Positions 24,511-32,886 are shown, numbered from the stretch's first letter. The stretch is 34,715 nt of DNA from Martelella radicis (GCF_014196625.1 NZ_JACIDZ010000025.1:1-34715), one strand, 5' to 3'. The notes: generated by a model not told the origin, from the sequence alone. Numbers and translations are program-made.

Positions 24511-26028
24511 ATGGCCGAGAAAGCTATTCCGCTCGTGCGCATGAGCGGCATCTCCAAGGCGTTTCCGGGCGTCAGGGCGCTGGACAATGTCGATTTTTCT
24601 CTCAACGCGGGCGAGGTCCACGTACTGTTCGGCGAAAACGGCGCCGGCAAGTCGACGCTGATCTCCATTCTCGCGGGCGTGTACAAGCCGAGCGAAGGCG
24701 AAGTGCTGATTGACGGCCATGCGGTGCATTTCGCCTCTGCGCGTGATGCGCGGGCTGCCGGCATCGGCGCGGTCTTTCAGGAATTCTCGCTGGTGCCGAC
24801 GCGATCCGTTGCCGAAAACATCTTTCTCGGCGACGAGCCGCTGACCGGCATGCTGATCGACCACGCCGCCATGCGCAATCACGCTCAGGACATCTTCGAT
24901 GAAATGGGGTTTTCCCTCGATGTTCGCCGTCAGGTCCTGAGCCTGTCGCGCGCCGAACAACAGATGGTGGAGATCGCCAAGGCGATCCATGCCCGCGCCA
25001 AGATCCTGATCCTCGATGAACCAACCGCCTCGCTGACGGAGCGTGAAACGAAGGAACTCTTTCGGCTCGTGCGCAATGCGAAGGCCAGCGGAACCGGGAT
25101 CATCTATATTTCCCACCGGATCCAGGAATTCACCCAGATCGCCGACCGCATCACGGTTCTGCGCGACGGCAAGCTTGTCGGGACCGTGGGCGCGCATGAT
25201 CTCGACCACAACGCGCTGGTCGAGATGATGACGGGCCGGGCGATCACCGAGATCTATCCGGCGATTGCCGCAAATCCGGAGCCAGAACCGGTTCTTTCGA
25301 TCCGGGGCCTGAAGGCTGCCGGCGTCGGCGGCGTCGATATCGATGTCCGCCGCGGCGAGGTTCTGGGGGTTGCCGGTCTGGTCGGCTGCGGCAAGTCCCG
25401 CGCCTTCCGTGCGGCCATCGGTCTTGCCGGTATTGCCGCGGGAAGCGTGACCTACAAGGGCAGGGATGTCACCGGCAAACCGCTGGCGAAACTCCTGGAG
25501 GACGGCATCTTCTACCTGCCCTCCGACCGCAAGGAAGAGGGGCTTATGCTGGGGGCGACGGCCGGCGACAATGTCGCGCTCGCAACGCTCGACCACAAGG
25601 AAACCCGTGGCCTCTTCGGCCTCAGACGACCGAAGGCGGTCAACCGGCTGACGGGTGAAATCGGCGCCCGCGTCGACCTGTCAGACGCCTATCTGGCGCG
25701 CACGGCCTCGAAACTTTCCGGCGGCAACCAGCAGAAGATCCTGTTCGGCAAGGGGCTCGCGGCCGATCGCGACGTCTACATTCTCGATGAACCGACGGTG
25801 GGCGTTGACGTCGGCACGCGCGCCGCCCTCTACCAGCTAATCAAGCAACTCTGCGAAGCCGGCAAGGCGGTGGTGGTCATTTCCTCCGACCTGCCGGAGG
25901 CCATGAACCTCGCGCACCGCATGCTGGTGTTTAGCCAGGGCCGGATCTCGGCATCGCTTTCCGGCGACGCGATCGAGGAAGAGACAATTCTAAAAGCATT
26001 TTTCCACGAAGAAAGGCAGACGGCATGA
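24511..26028 (+). CDS. RbsA-type double ATP-binding cassette protein
   Basis: This 505-aa protein contains two ABC domains, as usual in CUT2 importers. Cassette 1 has Walker A GENGAGKST (41-49), a degenerate signature LSRAEQQMVEIAKA and Walker B ILILDEPTASL. Cassette 2 has the modified loop GLVGCGKSRAF, signature LSGGNQQKILFGKG and Walker B VYILDEPTVGVDVG. I prefer the ATG at 24511, with GGAAGGGG upstream and a family-like start, over a TTG at 24439 overlapping the previous stop. It energizes transport with the binding protein before it and the permease after it (ATGA overlap). CUT2 importers usually carry monosaccharides, so a role in amide uptake would be a departure. Confidence 0.93.
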   Translation: MAEKAIPLVRMSGISKAFPGVRALDNVDFSLNAGEVHVLFGENGAGKSTLISILAGVYKPSEGEVLIDGHAVHFASARDARAAGIGAVFQEFSLVPTRSVAENIFLGDEPLTGMLIDHAAMRNHAQDIFDEMGFSLDVRRQVLSLSRAEQQMVEIAKAIHARAKILILDEPTASLTERETKELFRLVRNAKASGTGIIYISHRIQEFTQIADRITVLRDGKLVGTVGAHDLDHNALVEMMTGRAITEIYPAIAANPEPEPVLSIRGLKAAGVGGVDIDVRRGEVLGVAGLVGCGKSRAFRAAIGLAGIAAGSVTYKGRDVTGKPLAKLLEDGIFYLPSDRKEEGLMLGATAGDNVALATLDHKETRGLFGLRRPKAVNRLTGEIGARVDLSDAYLARTASKLSGGNQQKILFGKGLAADRDVYILDEPTVGVDVGTRAALYQLIKQLCEAGKAVVVISSDLPEAMNLAHRMLVFSQGRISASLSGDAIEEETILKAFFHEERQTA

Positions 26029-27062
26029 CCAATGAAGCGGAAGCCGTGAAAACCACACGGCCGGGCGCCGGCTTTTCCCTCCGGCAGTTTTTCGGCGATG
26101 TCTTCCTGAAGCTCGGCGTGCTGCCCTTCTTCCTGGTCGCGGCGCTGATCATCTTCGCGCTGGCATCGCGGCAGTTCCTGACCGTCGACAATATCGTCAA
26201 TGTGGCGCGCCAGTCGGTCTATCTCGTGCTCGTTTCGCTCGGGCAGATGATCGTTCTGGTCACCGGCGGCTTCGATCTTTCGGTCGGAACCGCAATTGCG
26301 CTCACCTCGGTCACTTCGGCAACCGCGATGGTCTATTTCGCCAGCGTGTTTCCGGAGGCCGCCTTTCTGGTGGTCACGCTCGGCATCCTGACCGGATTTC
26401 TGGCGGCCCTTGCCATCGGCGCGCTGAACGGTCTCGGCGTTGCCAAATTCGGCGTCTCGCCCTTCATCATGACGCTCGGCGTCCAGTCGATGGGGGCGGG
26501 CGTCGCGCTGTTCATCACCGGCGGCGTGCCAATCGGCGGTCTGCCCTATGCCTTCGGCGATTTCTTTGGCTTCGGCCGGATTGCCGGCGTGCCGGTTCCG
26601 GTGGTGGTCGCTGTGCTCGCCATCATCGTCATCTGGACGCTGATGAACCGCACCCGCACCGGCGCGCGCATCTATGCCGTTGGCGGCAACGTCAAGGCGG
26701 CGAAACTCTCCGGCATCAACACCGCCCGCACGCTTTTCACTGCCTATATGGTCTGCGCGCTTCTCGCCTCCCTGTCCGGCGTGCTGCTGACGGCCCGCGT
26801 CGAGAGCGGCGAGACCAATCTCGGCGGCACCATCGCGCTGGAATCGATCGCCGCCTGCGTTATCGCCGGCGTGTCGCTGCGCGGCGGCATCGGCCGGGTG
26901 GAAAGCGTCGTGCTCGGCGCCTTCTTCATCGTGCTGGTGCAGAACGGCATGAACCTGATGCAGATCGGCTCCTACATGCAGATGATCCTGCTTGGCGGCC
27001 TCCTGGTGCTCGCCGTGGTTATCGACCAGTTCCGCTACCGGATGCTGATCGGAGACAGATAA
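26025..27062 (+). CDS. RbsC-type ABC transporter permease
   Basis: This 345-aa inner-membrane permease of the BPD_transp_2 family has eight or more hydrophobic helices, beginning near residue 36 (VLPFFLVAALIIFALASRQF). Typical features are DNIVNVARQSVYLVLVSLGQ, the LVTGGFDLSVG segment and the loop RTGARIYAVGGNVKAAKLSG. The last is the conserved cytoplasmic region that meets the ATPase. The C-terminal GIGRVESVVLGAFFIVLVQN and LGGLLVLAVVIDQFR match the family end. It is coupled to the ATPase gene by an ATGA overlap and closes the operon. Confidence 0.93.
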   Translation: MTNEAEAVKTTRPGAGFSLRQFFGDVFLKLGVLPFFLVAALIIFALASRQFLTVDNIVNVARQSVYLVLVSLGQMIVLVTGGFDLSVGTAIALTSVTSATAMVYFASVFPEAAFLVVTLGILTGFLAALAIGALNGLGVAKFGVSPFIMTLGVQSMGAGVALFITGGVPIGGLPYAFGDFFGFGRIAGVPVPVVVAVLAIIVIWTLMNRTRTGARIYAVGGNVKAAKLSGINTARTLFTAYMVCALLASLSGVLLTARVESGETNLGGTIALESIAACVIAGVSLRGGIGRVESVVLGAFFIVLVQNGMNLMQIGSYMQMILLGGLLVLAVVIDQFRYRMLIGDR

Positions 27063-27078
27063 GCGGGTGACCGCCCGC
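27063..27078 (+). terminator. short GC hairpin immediately after the RbsC-like gene
   Basis: GCGGG (27063-27067) pairs with CCCGC (27074-27078) directly after the stop codon. There is no T run, so it is at best a weak or Rho-assisted end signal. Confidence 0.3.
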
Positions 27079-27200
27079 TGCGGATGATGGCTCCAGCCCA
27101 GACTATCCACCGGCGCGCCTTCGCAGATCGTCTCTTCTGCCCTCTCGGTCTGCGGCAGGTGGCAAAAGGCGTTATCCTACGACGCCGGCCGGAAAGGTAA

Positions 27201-27400
27201 GAGCATGCCGACGCTCTGATGCATAGCCTTCGCGGCGAACTGCGGAGGGTCGTTCCCATCGCGATCCATGGTCTCAGTCAAGCGTTGCGCACTGCCGACA
27301 GGATCATCGTGATCGTGGATGGCCGCATGCCGGCCTGCGGAATGCCGGGCGATGTCCGCCGGATCGATGCCCGCATCGAGGAATGCGCCATGGACCATGA
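27201..27400 (+). pseudogene. decayed C-terminal fragment of an ABC transporter ATPase (FecE/HmuV-like)
   Basis: An open stretch reads LMHSLRGELRRVV, then IAIHGLSQALRTADRIIVIV, then DGRMPACGMPGDVRRIDARI. This matches the end of iron-siderophore/heme-type ABC ATPases: the switch-histidine strand (usually HDL, here HGL), the DRI-V--DG turn and the G-P-DV helix. No Walker A, signature or Walker B is present upstream, and a stop lies at 27198-27200, so it is a remnant. It is the only recognizable content of the 586-bp gap 27063-27648 apart from the hairpin at its start and the palindrome at 27576. Confidence 0.45.
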
Positions 27401-27575
27401 CCGTCAATGGAGCGTCGTTTGCCTGAAAGATAAGGCCTTCGCTGACCTGGCTGCATGGCGCTGGAACCGGTCACCGTCCAGCGGCGTTCTTCTGAAGCGC
27501 AGAACCATCTGCGTACCGGTCGACCGGAACGCGTTGCTGGCAATGGTGCGCTGCCGGCCGTTTTCTCGCTATCAA

Positions 27576-27588
27576 GATTGTGACAATC
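27576..27588. promoter_or_regulatory. 13-bp palindrome GATTGT-G-ACAATC upstream of the SLC13-type gene
   Basis: This perfect inverted repeat lies 60 bp before the transporter start codon. ATTGT/ACAAT half-sites are common for FCD-type GntR regulators, but no such regulator is encoded in the window. It is a candidate operator only. Confidence 0.4.
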
Positions 27589-27648
27589 TGACCGCGACGA
27601 AATCAACATCAGCATTTGCGTCCATGCCGGACAGCAGAACGGAAAGTC

Positions 27649-29430
27649 ATGATCGAGTTCATCGGCCTCTCCCCTGCCATTGTGGCACTTGTGCTTCTGG
27701 GACTTCTCTTCGCTGCCTTCACGATCGAAAAATATCCGCCCGACGTCACTGCCGTCATCGGCGCTGCGCTGTTCATTGTCCTTGGGTTGGTGCCCGCGGA
27801 TGATGTGATGAGCGTCTTTTCCAGCTCCGCCCCGATTACCATCGGAGCAATGTTCGTGGTTTCGGGCGCGTTGTTGCGGACCGGCGTTCTGGATGCGCTT
27901 GCCGACTTCATCGTGGGGCGTGCCAAGTCCCACCCGGTCCTTGCGATCATCATCTTCATTGTCATCGCGGCATCCGCTTCTGCCTTCATGAACAGTACGC
28001 CGGTTGTTCTTGTGCTTATTCCTGTGGTGGTTCGTCTTGCCGCAAGCCTGAGCGTGGCGCCCACGCGGTTGCTGATACCGCTCTCCTACACAGCCATTCT
28101 GGGAGGGACCTGCACATTGATCGGCACCTCGACCAATCTTCTGGTGGCGGGGGTCGCGCAACAGAATGGTCTCGAACCGTTCTCGATATTCGAGATCGCG
28201 CCGGTCGGCATCATTGCGGCGATCGTGGGTGGTATTTCCGTCTTCATTCTCGGCAGGTTCCTGCTGCCGCACCGTGAAACCGGCAAGGATGTCGGCGACG
28301 AAGAGACCCCGTTTCTGTCCGAGATCACCATTCTCTCCGATTATGCGGGTATTGGCAAAAAACTCTCTGAAGTCAACGATTTCCAGCGTTCCGGCATCCG
28401 TGTGACCGGCATCCGGCGCGGCAGCGAGATCGAGCGAAGCGAATTGCCCGAACGCGTCTTGAAGCAGGGAGACGCAGTGATCCTTATCGCTCCGACATCC
28501 GAACTCCTGACCTTCGAGGAACAGGCCGGTCTGCAGGTCGGCTTGCGACGCTCGGTCCTGCTGGAGCCGGACGCCGAAGTCCGGGTGGCAGAGGTCATCG
28601 TGTCGCCATCGCGCCGAAGTTCCGGCACGACGATAGCGAATCTGGCGCTCGGGCGACGCGCAGGCATGCGCGTGCTGGGGGCCTATCGCGCCAGTCATGT
28701 GGCGGGTCCCGACCTGCCCAATGTTCAACTGCGTCCGGCCGACAAACTTCTTCTTGAGGGTACGTCTGAAGGCTTCAGTGACTTGTCGAGGGTCGGCGAC
28801 GTTGTGTCCGTCACGGAACCCGGCGGCCGGGCATTCCGGCGTCGCCAGGCTCCGATCGCCGTGTTGACCCTGATCGGTATCGTCACCCTTGCCGCATTCA
28901 ATGTCTTGCCCATCGGCATCCTCGCTCTGCTGGGCGTCGCGGTCATTCTCGCGCTTCGCTGCATTGACAGTGATGAGGCATGGCAGACCATCGACGGGTC
29001 CATACTTGTTCTGATTTTCGCGATGCTGATCGTGGGCTCCGGCCTGGAAAACAGCGGCGCCGTCGAGCTGGTCGTGAGCATGCTGAAGCCGTGGTTGGAA
29101 AACCTGTCGCCGATGTTGATGCTGCTGGCGGTCTATTTTGTCGGCTCCATTCTGACGGAAACAGTCACCAACAATGCTGTTGCGGTAGTCTACACGCCCG
29201 TCGTCATCGCGCTTGCCACGCAACTCGGTCTTGATCCCCGGCCGTTTGTCGTGGCCGTGATGTTTTCAGCCAGTGCGAGCTTTGCGACGCCGATCGGTTA
29301 CCAGACCAACACGCTCGTTTATGGCGCCGGCAACTACCGGTTCAGCGACTTCCTTAAGATGGGCATTCCGATGAACCTCATCGTCGGACTGACATCCGTT
29401 TTCGCGATAGGCCTGTTCTTCCCCATGTGA
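27649..29430 (+). CDS. SLC13-type (CitT/DASS-like) transporter with two RCK_C/TrkA_C domains
   Basis: This 593-aa inner-membrane protein has an N-terminal helix block (about residues 5-200), a cytoplasmic insert with two RCK_C/TrkA_C-like domains (about 205-385; GKKLSEVNDFQRSGIRVTGI and GTTIANLALGRRAGMRVLGA), and a C-terminal helix block. Both halves carry the re-entrant hairpin motifs of the family: GTCTLIGTSTNLLVAG, and ATPIGYQTNTLVYGAGNYRF. SAFMNSTPVVLVLIPVV and LTETVTNNAVAVVYTPVVIA are their partners. The family moves dicarboxylates, sulfate or similar anions with sodium or protons; RCK_C domains may add regulation. The ATG at 27649 follows GGAAAG; an in-frame ATG at 27616 is the alternative. 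It stands alone, so its substrate is open. Confidence 0.9.
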   Translation: MIEFIGLSPAIVALVLLGLLFAAFTIEKYPPDVTAVIGAALFIVLGLVPADDVMSVFSSSAPITIGAMFVVSGALLRTGVLDALADFIVGRAKSHPVLAIIIFIVIAASASAFMNSTPVVLVLIPVVVRLAASLSVAPTRLLIPLSYTAILGGTCTLIGTSTNLLVAGVAQQNGLEPFSIFEIAPVGIIAAIVGGISVFILGRFLLPHRETGKDVGDEETPFLSEITILSDYAGIGKKLSEVNDFQRSGIRVTGIRRGSEIERSELPERVLKQGDAVILIAPTSELLTFEEQAGLQVGLRRSVLLEPDAEVRVAEVIVSPSRRSSGTTIANLALGRRAGMRVLGAYRASHVAGPDLPNVQLRPADKLLLEGTSEGFSDLSRVGDVVSVTEPGGRAFRRRQAPIAVLTLIGIVTLAAFNVLPIGILALLGVAVILALRCIDSDEAWQTIDGSILVLIFAMLIVGSGLENSGAVELVVSMLKPWLENLSPMLMLLAVYFVGSILTETVTNNAVAVVYTPVVIALATQLGLDPRPFVVAVMFSASASFATPIGYQTNTLVYGAGNYRFSDFLKMGIPMNLIVGLTSVFAIGLFFPM

Positions 29431-29569
29431 CAGGGGGAAATACGGCTTGATCCGAGCCATCCTGCGCTCAGTGAAGAGAAGCAGATCATCCATCACGACC
29501 CCGACTTGGAGCGGTGTCTGTCGAACCGGCAACAGCCAGATCAGGCATCCCGGCAAAGGAAGCTCGGCG

Positions 29570-30514
29570 TCACAGTTCAGGATATTCGACCGGCTCTTTT
29601 CTAAGCACGGGCCGAACGGTTTCCGTATTCATGGTCATGATACTGGCCGCAAGACCGATCCTCCTGAACTCCGTAGGGCTGACACGGAAGTAGCGGCGAA
29701 ACACTTTCGCGAAATAGTTCGGGTCGGCAAAGCCGGCCATGCCTGCAACTTCCTTGATCGTGCGCTCGCCGCTCGCCAGAAGCCGGGTTGAGTGTTTCAA
29801 GCGGCGCAAGAGCACGTATTCGGCAGGCGACATGCCCTCCGACTGGGCAAAAAGCCTTGAGAAGTGGGCGCGGCTGAAGCCCGATATTTCCGCCAGCCTG
29901 TCGACGGGCAGGGGCTTTTCCAGATTGGCGTCGATATAATGCGTGACCCGTTGCATGGCCCGGCTTTCCACCGGCGGCATCGCATGAGCGCCGAAGACTT
30001 CATCATAAAGCAGCATGGTCACTTCATAGGCAACCGTGGAGGCTCTGGCGGGGGTGTCGGTTTCCGATGAAAGCAATCGTCCGAGACAATCCGCAAGTCG
30101 GTCCACGGTGGTTTCCTTCAGCTTGAGCACGGGGCCGGTGGTCGCCAGAACCGCCCTTTGAATGCGCATCGCCTCCTCGCCATTGAGCGAGATCCAGAAG
30201 AATTCCCAGTGGCCGTCTTCCTCCACCCAGTAGCGGTGGTTGTGCGGGATGAGGGTGAGCATGGTTTCGCCGGGCCTGATGCGGAAGGTCTGGTTCTCGA
30301 AACGCAGGTTTCCCGCGCCGGCAATGGTGTACTGGATCACCGAGAACGGGCTTTGGCCTCGTCGCCTTCCGTCCCACTGATAGTCCGCTCGCGTGCGAAT
30401 CTCGTAACCGGCACTGACCGGCATGGCATGCAGGTCCTGATGGCCGCGCGGCAGGGAGATCAGGCGTCCGATCGGCGCTTTCTCTCGCAATTCCTGCAGC
30501 ACAAAATTACTCAT
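29570..30514 (-). CDS. AraC-family regulator with N-terminal cupin domain
   Basis: This 314-aa regulator has an N-terminal sugar-binding cupin domain (about residues 25-165; DYQWDGRRRGQSPFSVIQYT, then FRIRPGETMLTLIPHNHRYW). A C-terminal double helix-turn-helix spans about 200-292 (LPVDRLAEISGFSRAHFSRL and IKEVAGMAGFADPNYFAKVF, with the conserved RRYFRVSPTEFRR end). The start MSNFVLQELREKAP at 30514 is chosen because the longer frame to 30658 reads through cysteine-rich, unlike sequence. It is divergent from the decayed GH4/ABC genes and melA, so it is probably the alpha-galactoside regulator, comparable in role to MelR or rhizobial AgpT. That match is by context. Confidence 0.9.
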   Translation of the reverse strand: MSNFVLQELREKAPIGRLISLPRGHQDLHAMPVSAGYEIRTRADYQWDGRRRGQSPFSVIQYTIAGAGNLRFENQTFRIRPGETMLTLIPHNHRYWVEEDGHWEFFWISLNGEEAMRIQRAVLATTGPVLKLKETTVDRLADCLGRLLSSETDTPARASTVAYEVTMLLYDEVFGAHAMPPVESRAMQRVTHYIDANLEKPLPVDRLAEISGFSRAHFSRLFAQSEGMSPAEYVLLRRLKHSTRLLASGERTIKEVAGMAGFADPNYFAKVFRRYFRVSPTEFRRIGLAASIMTMNTETVRPVLRKEPVEYPEL

Positions 30515-30707
30515 GAAAGCACAATCCCTCTCTGTGATGTCCGGCCGAGTGCTGCATAATGATGGCCGGGAGTTTGAAATACAAGCGCTACAGGCAGTGC
30601 CTATCCGTCTGGCCAACGTCTTTCGCCAGGCCCGGCCGGACAAATCGATACTGCCCATAGCATCGGATTTTACCCTCTAAGTTGGCCGTCGTTTCAAGGA
30701 GGCGGAT

Positions 30708-30848
30708 ATGAGCGCTTTGAAAGCGGCCATTATCGGTGCCGGAAGTGCCGGCTTCGCCGAGACGATGCTTGAAAGGATCGTGGAGGCCAAAGGTCTGCCG
30801 ACCAGGGTTACGGCGGCCGATGCTCGCCGCAAGGCCCCGGAAGGCGCG
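30708..30848 (+). pseudogene. internally deleted remnant of a GH4-family glycosidase gene
   Basis: A strong AAGGAGG ribosome site before the ATG leads into SALKAAIIGAGSAGFAE, the NAD-binding start of GH4 enzymes. The frame then jumps to ERIVEAKGLPTRVTA and DARRKAPEGA, which looks like the later DRR-AL-GA region of the same family. About 30 residues in between are missing, and similarity stops after this. The open frame ends at 30914. It differs in sequence from the intact melA downstream, so it was a second, separate GH4 gene, perhaps of the AglA type. The preceding 30515-30707 holds no gene and should contain the AraC promoter. Confidence 0.5.
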
Positions 30849-30882
30849 CTGGGTGATCTCTCCCGCGCAAGCTTCAATGCGA

Positions 30883-31065
30883 GCGGGGGCCGGCTATCTC
30901 TTCATCTCGCATGACCTGAAGGTCGTGCGGGCGCTCCGCCGCCGTGTCTGCCTCAGGCAGCACGGCAAGGTCGATGAACAGGGACCGGCGCGCGATGTGC
31001 CGGAAAACCCGCAGACCGAATACACGAAACGGCTGGTCAAGGCAGCCTTCGAAATTGTCGCCTGA
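30883..31065 (+). pseudogene. C-terminal remnant of an Opp/Dpp-type ABC ATPase
   Basis: In a different frame from the GH4 remnant, the sequence reads AGYLFISHDLKVVRAL, then RQHGKVDEQGPARDVPENPQ, then TEYTKRLVKAAFEI before a stop. This is the switch-histidine and tail region of oligopeptide-type ABC ATPases (usual form YLFISHDL-VVR-L, HGK-VE-G, NPQ--YT--L). All upstream ATPase motifs are missing. Rhizobial melA loci can be linked to an Opp-like alpha-galactoside importer, so this is probably what is left of one. It ends 17 bases before melA. Confidence 0.75.
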
Positions 31066-31082
31066 ATCTGAGGAATTTTGAC

Positions 31083-32456
31083 ATGGCAAGACAACCCAAG
31101 ATCACCTTCATCGGCGCCGGCTCCACGGTTTTCATGAAAAATATCATCGGCGATGCGCTGCAGCGTCCCGCGCTGAACGATGCGTCAATCGCCCTGATGG
31201 ACCTCAATCAGGAGCGACTGGCGGAAAGCGAGATCGTTGCCGGCAAGCTCGCCAGGACGCTGGGCTCGAAAGCCGACATCACTACTCATACCAATCAGCG
31301 TGCAGCGCTGGACGGTGCGGATTTCGTCGTCGTTGCCTTTCAGATCGGCGGCTATGAGCCCTGCACCGTCACCGATTTCGAGGTGCCGAAGAAATACGGC
31401 CTCCGGCAGACGATCGCCGATACGCTCGGCATTGGCGGCATCATGCGGGGGCTTAGAACCGTGCCGCATCTCTGGTCGATCTGCGAAGACATGATGCAGG
31501 TCTGCCCCGACGCCATCATGCTGCAATATGTGAACCCGATGGCAATCAACACCTGGGCGATCGCCGAGAAATATCCGCAGATCAGGCAGGTCGGGCTTTG
31601 CCATTCGGTGCAGGGCACGGCGGGCGAACTGGCGCGCGACCTCGACATTCCCGTCGAGGAGATCCGTTACCGGTCGGCCGGCATAAACCACATGGCCTTC
31701 TTTCTGAAGTTCGAGCATCGCCAGGAAGACGGCAGCTACCGCGACCTTTACCCCGACCTTGTGCGCGGCTACCGCGAGGGGCGTTTTCCGAAACCGTCTG
31801 CCTGGAACCCGCGCTGCCCCAACAAGGTGCGCTATGAGATGCTGACGAGGCTCGGCTACTTCGTTACCGAAAGCTCGGAGCATTTTGCCGAATATACGCC
31901 CTATTTTATCAAGGAAGGCCGCGAGGACCTGATCGAGAAATTCGGCATTCCGCTGGATGAGTATCCGGTTCGTTGCGTCGAGCAGATCGCCAGGTGGAAG
32001 GATCAGGCGGAGGAATACAGGAAGGCCGACGAGATCAAGGTCGAGCAGAGCAAGGAATATGCCTCGTCAATCATGAATTCGGTGTGGACCGGCGAGCCCT
32101 CCGTGATCTACGGCAATGTCCGCAACAATGGCTGCATAACCTCGCTGCCGGACAATTGCGCGGCGGAAGTGCCGTGTCTTGTGGATGCTTCCGGTATTCA
32201 GCCGACTTATATCGGCGACCTGCCGCCGCAGCTCACCGCGCTGATCCGCACCAATGTCAATGTGCAGGAACTGACCGTAGCGGCGCTTGTCAACGAGAAC
32301 CGCGAACATCTCTACCACGCCGCGATGATGGATCCGCACACTGCTGCCGAACTCGATCTCGACCAGATCTGGTCGCTCGTGGACGATCTTCTGATCGCCC
32401 ATGACGACTGGATCCCCGAATGGGCGCGGATCGCGCGGCAGGCGCGCTCGGCCTGA
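31083..32456 (+). CDS. melA: alpha-galactosidase, glycoside hydrolase family 4
   Basis: This 457-aa cytoplasmic enzyme hydrolyses melibiose and related alpha-galactosides by the GH4 oxidation-elimination mechanism, needing NAD and Mn(II). The NAD-binding start is KITFIGAGSTVF. The metal ligands Cys173 (GLCHSVQGTA) and His203 (GINHMAFF) are present, as are the ADTLGIGGIMR loop and NVRNNGCITSLPDN. It follows E. coli MelA along its whole length (FQIGGYEPCTVTDFE, YFVTESSEHFAEYTP, AAMMDPHTAAEL). A GAGGAA ribosome site precedes the ATG. It is intact, although the upstream genes are decayed, so galactosides must enter by another transporter. The AraC gene is the likely regulator. Confidence 0.93.
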   Translation: MARQPKITFIGAGSTVFMKNIIGDALQRPALNDASIALMDLNQERLAESEIVAGKLARTLGSKADITTHTNQRAALDGADFVVVAFQIGGYEPCTVTDFEVPKKYGLRQTIADTLGIGGIMRGLRTVPHLWSICEDMMQVCPDAIMLQYVNPMAINTWAIAEKYPQIRQVGLCHSVQGTAGELARDLDIPVEEIRYRSAGINHMAFFLKFEHRQEDGSYRDLYPDLVRGYREGRFPKPSAWNPRCPNKVRYEMLTRLGYFVTESSEHFAEYTPYFIKEGREDLIEKFGIPLDEYPVRCVEQIARWKDQAEEYRKADEIKVEQSKEYASSIMNSVWTGEPSVIYGNVRNNGCITSLPDNCAAEVPCLVDASGIQPTYIGDLPPQLTALIRTNVNVQELTVAALVNENREHLYHAAMMDPHTAAELDLDQIWSLVDDLLIAHDDWIPEWARIARQARSA

Positions 32457-32482
32457 GGCGCCACATCGCTCCAGCCCTCGAA

Positions 32483-32500
32483 CCGGGTGTCGAGACCCGG
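32483..32500 (+). terminator. hairpin after melA
   Basis: CCGGGT (32483-32488) pairs with ACCCGG (32495-32500) around a 6-base loop, 27 bases after the melA stop. It lacks a T tract. Confidence 0.35.
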
Positions 32501-32853
32501 AGCGTTCACCCGGCGAGAGGCGATCGGATCGGCCCAAGACCGTCTCCACCCCAAGTGGGATTGGTCTTGCCATGGGCGGTGCAGTCGACGCCTTTGTGCC
32601 CAGCAGAGCCGGAAGACCGGATGGCGGCTTCTTGTCTCGATACCCATCCGCCGTTCTGCGATGCCTTCATTCTCGACATTCTGGTAGTCATCGGGACAAT
32701 CCTGTTGATCGCCAGGGTGGGCGAGACGCCGTCGGCCTGGCACAGTGCGGGCATGCCGGGCGGCGATGAGGCCAACAAGGCTTTTGAGGACAAATATATT
32801 CCGCAGATCCGCCACCTTGGCTGAACCTTCGCCATCTCCGCATCCTTGACGGC

Positions 32854-32876
32854 CAGAACCGGTGGAAGCGGTTCTG
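32854..32876 (-). terminator. hairpin after the lacI-type gene
   Basis: CAGAACCG (32854-32861) and CGGTTCTG (32869-32876) form a perfect 8-bp stem with a 7-base loop. It starts 11 bases beyond the stop codon of the minus-strand regulator. The position suits a terminator, though the minus-strand downstream sequence is not T-rich. Confidence 0.45.
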
Positions 32877-32886
32877 CCTTAGCTTG

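Larger units (their letters stand above)
32457..32886. other. 430-bp gap without a recognizable gene between melA and the lacI-type gene
   Basis: I see two hairpins (32483-32500 and 32854-32876) and no convincing gene. Short open frames on both strands lack a ribosome site and family motifs. Given the remnants upstream of melA, the gap may hold further eroded sequence, but nothing can be matched by eye. Confidence 0.5.

Noticed and set aside
27304-29223. 639-codon minus-strand open frame opposite the SLC13-type gene
   Set aside because: The residues are rich in Arg, Asp, Gln and His with no domain, while the plus strand encodes a full transporter.
32420-32824. 134-codon plus-strand frame after melA
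   Set aside because: It begins inside melA in another frame, lacks a ribosome site, and its short hydrophobic stretch matches no family I recognise.
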